This document shows positions 54,901-60,900 of a stretch of 64,000 nucleotides of DNA, one piece after another (within the stretch, counting starts at the first letter, position 1; each line of letters opens with the position of its first letter). Origin of the DNA: Lamellibrachia satsuma (Eukaryota > Annelida > Polychaeta > Sabellida > Siboglinidae); the NCBI GenBank assembly GCA_033239005.1, contig BSQZ01000029.1, positions 1,702,501-1,766,500 of the forward strand. Reading direction: 5' to 3'. The notes beneath the pieces are model-generated. The model was not told the DNA's origin. It saw nothing but the letters and a program-made list of their open reading frames with translations, and made no database searches. The position numbers were made by a program, and so were the translations under genes.

Positions 54901-57900
54901 ATTCCAGGTAAGGGCTGCACGACACTGCTTTATGAAAGGTATCGGTGTCTTGAAATTAAACAGTCCAATCAAATCAAATTTATTGTTACTCTTTACAATG
55001 CATATTAATCACATGAATGGAATTATTTTCTTTTAACGTCAAGACAACGTAAAGAGAACAATAAGGGAAGAACATTGTATAATGTTATCTCATTATCAAC
55101 AACATTGATATTGGTACAGAATGTGATGCTTACGAATAACATTTAATATAGATATGCGACATGTATATGGCATAACACATCATGTTTGACAATGTTGATG
55201 ATATTGTATAATTTCAGCTGGCTGAAGACTTCCTTCCTGAAGGATTCGTCAAATCAGACATCCGTGTGGACGACCAGCGTCATCTCGTATTCGCGACGGA
55301 TAGACAGCTGGACCTTCTAGCTGACGCAAAGCGATGGTATTTGGACGGAACGTTTAAGGTAGTCAAGAAGCCATTTATCCAACTCTTCTCCATCCACGCC
55401 TTCCTCCGAGAAGATGACGCCATGAAGCAGGTGCCACTCGTCTTCATTCTTATGTCCCGACGCAAGACAAAGGACTACAAAGAGGTACATTGAATTTCTA
55501 CGGTGATATACAAAATGTATTTTTATTATAGTTTCAACATTAATTTGTATGACGCGTTGGTTTTAATCATAATTTTTATTATTTCAGGTGTTTCGCGCCA
55601 TAAACCGAATGCTGCCGCGACCTGCATCCGTGCTTGAGTTTGTGGCGGACTTTGAGAAAGGTACATAGCTTTATGTAGATTGACGGTACGGTAAACTGCC
55701 TGCGTATAGTCATGAGTAATATTTAATGCATGATACTTTTTCTTTTTTTTTCAACTAATTATAATGCTTCCTTGTTTTCGCAGGAATGTGGAAGGGTCTC
55801 CGCTCGGTGTTCGACGGACAGATCAAGGGGTGTTGCTTCCACTGGAGCCAGGCGGTGTGGCGAAAAGCCCAGGAACTCGGGTTACGTCAACCGTATTTGA
55901 ATGATGAAGGAACGTACAAATTCCTCAAGAAGGTAGGCCTACGCTAACCCATGTACTTTGCTAGTTTGGATTAACTTGAATAACACTTATATTATATCTC
56001 ATAATTGACATGTTTCCCTTTTTCGTAAAGTTTATACGTATTTCGTGTGTATCTGTTTCACAGGTATTCGCACTTCCTTTCCTGCCGGCTGAACACATTT
56101 CAGCAGCGTTCGATGCGCTAATGGCGCAGGCGACCACGTTCGCGCTAGTCGACCTGATGGGTTACATCCAACGTAACTGGTTGCGCAGCCCCGTGTGGAC
56201 GACGGAATCCTGGTCGGTTTACAACCAGAGTGTGCGAACCAATAACGACGTCGAGGGATGGCACCATCGAGTCAACCACCGCGGCAACGGCACAGCCCCG
56301 CCTTTTTATAGGTTGGTGCCCTTGCTGTTCACTGACGCCCAGCTGGTACCAATCATTTCGAGATTCGTCTGCGAAAAGAAGCTGAAGCGCTACCAGCGAA
56401 AACGCTACCGACGGATGCAAGGCGAAATATTCGAGTTGTGGGCAAAGTACGCAGCAAACGACATTTCGACGTCACAACTGCTCAAGTCATGTGGCAATGT
56501 GTATGCACCAACCCTATCAAATAAGTAGTAGTTGTGGATATGTGTGCAAAGGGTTGTCACTATCCTTGAGAAATGTCATAATTATGTAATTTGTACATAA
56601 TATGTTTTCATTATGGATACAGGTCAGAACGGCGACAAGTCGAAACGGCGACAACCAAAACGGCGACAGATCCAAAACGGCGACAAGGCAACACGGCGAC
56701 AAACCAAAACGGCGACAATCGTGGTCAAAACGGCGACAAGGCATAAGTCAAAATGGCGACAACCATTGGTCAAAACGGCGACAACCATTGGTCAATTGCG
56801 AAAAATATTGTGTATGTCAAAACGGCAACAAAAACGGCAACAAACCTAAACGGCGACAACGGAACGGCAACAAACCAGATAAATGAAGATGATAATTGTA
56901 ACTTTATACGGTTAATGAATTGCATAAATATTAGAATATTATATTAATTATATATGTTGTGGGTATTACTATTGGAAATAAAAATGTCATCATATCATAC
57001 CCTAACTATATCAGTATTGTTTTTGTACGCAACGAAGCCATCTGCGTAGGATCTTTGATATCGGTTTTCATGAGATGTAAGCCCGGCTCGCGGTTGCGAA
57101 TGTGCAGCAATGTTTGTTATTCACACCTCCCATTTGTATGAGGCGATGCCTTGGACATCAGCAGCGAACCAAATTGGGTTATCCACTATAAGCTTGGCTT
57201 CCTTTTGATGACTGACGCGAAGGCCTGCTTGAATGACAACCATTCAAAAGGCTAATCCGATGAATGGTTTAAAAGGAAATGATCAACTGAGTAGATCTTG
57301 CGTGTCACCCCACTTTATGCCACGAGTTCAAAACCTTCAGATCAAAGTTACATTTCACTCTTTTATCCAACAATAAGTGGCTTAAGAGGAACGGGTATAA
57401 AGTCGGTGCTCTCTCCACGTCTAGTCACTCTGCTTGACATGACGTTTCCTCGTATAAGTGTGTAAAATCTAGTTATATCGTTCGTGCATTTTGTTAAATC
57501 TATATATATATATATATTTTGTTCAATTGTACAATGCCAAACGACGACCCAGACAACTGTGTGGTGTGTAACAAATTGGTAAGGCCTCGACAACAAGCAC
57601 TGCAGTGCGACGACTGTGACCGGTGGCAACACCGTGTATGTCAGACAGGGCTCACTCAACGCCGGTACAGGCAGCTGGTAGCCGATGACAGCAACAGTGA
57701 CATTTGGCAGTGTAGTGTGTGCTGCGGACGCCAGGTAGCAGACAAGGAACCAGCAGGAGATGTGGTAAGTGATTGTGATTATGGCAAATATAACAGATAA
57801 ATGTGTGCAATAGAGCCAATATGTTTGATAATTACATAGCCTGGTATTACATTCCTGACGGAACCGTTGCAATGCTCTATTGATTTTAATGCAGAAAAAC

Positions 57901-60900
57901 ACGTGTAGAAATTATTAATGTGTACAAACCTTCTCTTACTTCGAAATTGTAACTTTTAACTGTTTACATAGGCTTCGTGCAGCCATTTTAGTGCTCATTT
58001 TGTATTAACTACAGCAGTATATTTCACCATTTTTATGTTCAGGCCGTTAAGTTTCGGGGTTATTATTTTACAGATTAACAACGGTGCTGACGTTCACATC
58101 GTGTACGCAGATGTGCACGCAAACCCTGGATTGGTGCTGCCTGACCTCGACGGGTCACCATATACGGTAAATTAACATTGTGAATAAATAATTTGCTTGT
58201 CATGTATTAATCATACATTTATTAAAGTATGTTCATAGTATTACTTCCAAATAAGGTTCTTGTTCTTGTTGTTAACTTTGGAAAATTCCTTTTTTTTCAG
58301 ATTCAGTGAATTACAAGCACTGTCCACATGTTAACTATTATTTATTACCTTTTCAGATTAACCCCCCGCTAGCTGAAAGCTCTGCGCTCGCTGATGAACA
58401 AGAGGACAGACTAGCTCCGATGGACATGGAAATGGGAGAGGCGTCCATGCTTGATCCCGAGCCCGTAGAGATGGAGATAGGGCGGCCTATTGCGTCACCG
58501 ACGTATCACATTGTGCGGGAAGGCTCACAGAAAGGCAAAGACGTACTGGTCGAGTCTGACAAGTGAGTAGACAAAGCCATTTCTTGTTGTCTTCATACAG
58601 TTTGCTTTGTAGTGTTATAACTTGTTGCGGAAAGACATTTTAGTATGGACAATTAATCTGTAACGTTTACATTGACATGATGTTTATTTTATTGCCCAAC
58701 GGTGTCGCTACACAAGTACGCCCGCCATCCCTTAAGAGTTCTTACAAGTACGCCCGCCATCCGTTGACAATGATATAAAGGCCGCTGTTGGTGTCAAAAT
58801 TAGTTTTCTTTTCAGGTATTCATTTGTGCGATCTCGTGAGCGCGGCGGTATTGTATACTGGCGATGCGCAGTACGAAGCAAACAAATAACGTGTCGTGCG
58901 ACAATAACTCAGCGCAGAGACACCTTCTCCGCTGGTCGCGCGCTTCATAATCACCCTCCGAATGAAGGTTGCATCGGTCAAGTCGAGATCGTTACTCAGG
59001 TAAGTGTGATGTAGTACGACCGTATTTCAAGAATCCATGCTTGTCATATGTACAGTATTTATGATAGTACTGTGTACAGTATTTATTTATTGGGGATAGT
59101 TTAACTATTGTGAAAGTACTGCGATAGCTGCACTCTGTTCTCATCGACTGGTGATGTTAAGGTTGATAGCATAAGTACGACCGTATTACAAGAATTTAAG
59201 CACAATGAAATGTACGTTGTTATATTAAATATAGGTAAAGCGAACGACCTTGACTTTCTTCTAAACGAAGATTTCGTGCCAGATAGTTTCTTGCGTGGCG
59301 ACATCAGAGTGGACGACAGGCGGCACCTGTTGTTCGCAAGTGACCGCATGCTCGAACTCCTGACACGCGCGAAGCATTGGTACGCTGATACAGATATGTC
59401 CAGCAAATCTTTACCTTACAAACTATCATTTTATTGGCGTAATACATCAGAGCACAATGTTGTTATTGTTATCTTTGCGGTAGACTTAAATAATTCTATA
59501 AAAATTACCATCTCCATGGCAAGTTTGTAGTTGAAAATGATTTAATTCATACATTTGTAATGTTCTATGTTCGTTTGCCTCAGGTATGCAGACGCTACGT
59601 TCTTTGTGGTAAAGAGGCCATTCACGCAACTGTTCAGTATTCACGTGTTCCTGAAAAGCGGAGACACCACAAAGCAGGTATATTTGATAATTGTGTGCCG
59701 ACATTGACTGACATAACGTTGTTGGCTACGTTGTTAAAATTTTTATGCGGGACAAATCCACCTTATGTATATACAATGTGAAAACGGTGGTGACCTAGCC
59801 TATATAGTTATCGTACAAAATATCCCTTTTACTTTTGTAAACTTTGGTCAATATCGATAGAGAGGCGCTGATAAAAGTCATTGGAGTTATTAATTCAAAT
59901 GATGATTTAATAACCGTACAAAATATATTTATGCAATTCGGTTCTAGGTTCCAGTCATGTTCGTGATGATGAGCGGCAAACGGCGCCGAGACTACAAGAA
60001 AGTGCTGGAAGCCGTGCTTCGCGCCTTGCCAGACGACCCTGCAGTCGAGCGCCTGGTCATCGACTTCGAGGCAGCAATGTGGCGGGCAGCGGAACAGGTA
60101 CTGCCCGAAGTCGCGAAGCAGGGCTGCGCCTTCCACTGGACACAGGCGGTGTGGCGAAAGGCACAAGAATATGGACTGGCTATCGCCTACCGCGAAGAAC
60201 CGGGCACACGGGATGTATGCAAGAAATTGCTAACGCTGCCGCTTCTGCCGCATGAGGAGATTCCAGGCGTCTTTGCGCGGTTGAACGAGAGAGCGACAAC
60301 ACCGGCTCTTTGTCAGCTGTTCACTTACACCATGCACACATGGATTGAGAGCGACTTGTGGCCGCCCAGTGCATGGTCGCAGTTTGGTCGGGCGATCCGC
60401 ACAAATAATGACGTTGAGGGCTGGCACAGGCGCCTGAACGAGCGAGCAAAGAACGGCCAGCTCAACCTGTATTTGCTCACCGATCTACTATTCCAAGAGG
60501 CGCAACTGGTAACCATTAACGCACGCCTTGTGTCAGAGCGAAAGCTGAAGCGCCACCAGCGGGTGACATACATACGCTATCAAGCTCGTTTGTTTAAGCT
60601 GTGGAACGAATACTTAGCGGAGGAGCGCACCATCGACCAGCTTGTGGCAGCGTGTGCCAAGGTGCACGGACCAGTGTAGTGCTGAAACCAGTAAACGAAA
60701 TGGCAAAAACGTATATTTGTCTAGGAATTGGAAAGTTCATCGAATTATTTTTGTAATCTTTGTTGCTTTGTTTACAATTTGGTTAATGTGACTTTCCAAG
60801 GACAGCTTTGTGTCTACAATGACTCCTAAATCCATGTTTTTCAATTTTTTTTATTGGATATATGATGTAATTTGGTGTCGTACAATATTCCAGTGCACAT

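Noticed and set aside
59100..59234. Open stretch ([13 protein letters not shown]...) upstream of 59235 as the missing MULE-2 exon 5
   Set aside because: No similarity to the MULE-1 exon 5 product and no supporting acceptor.
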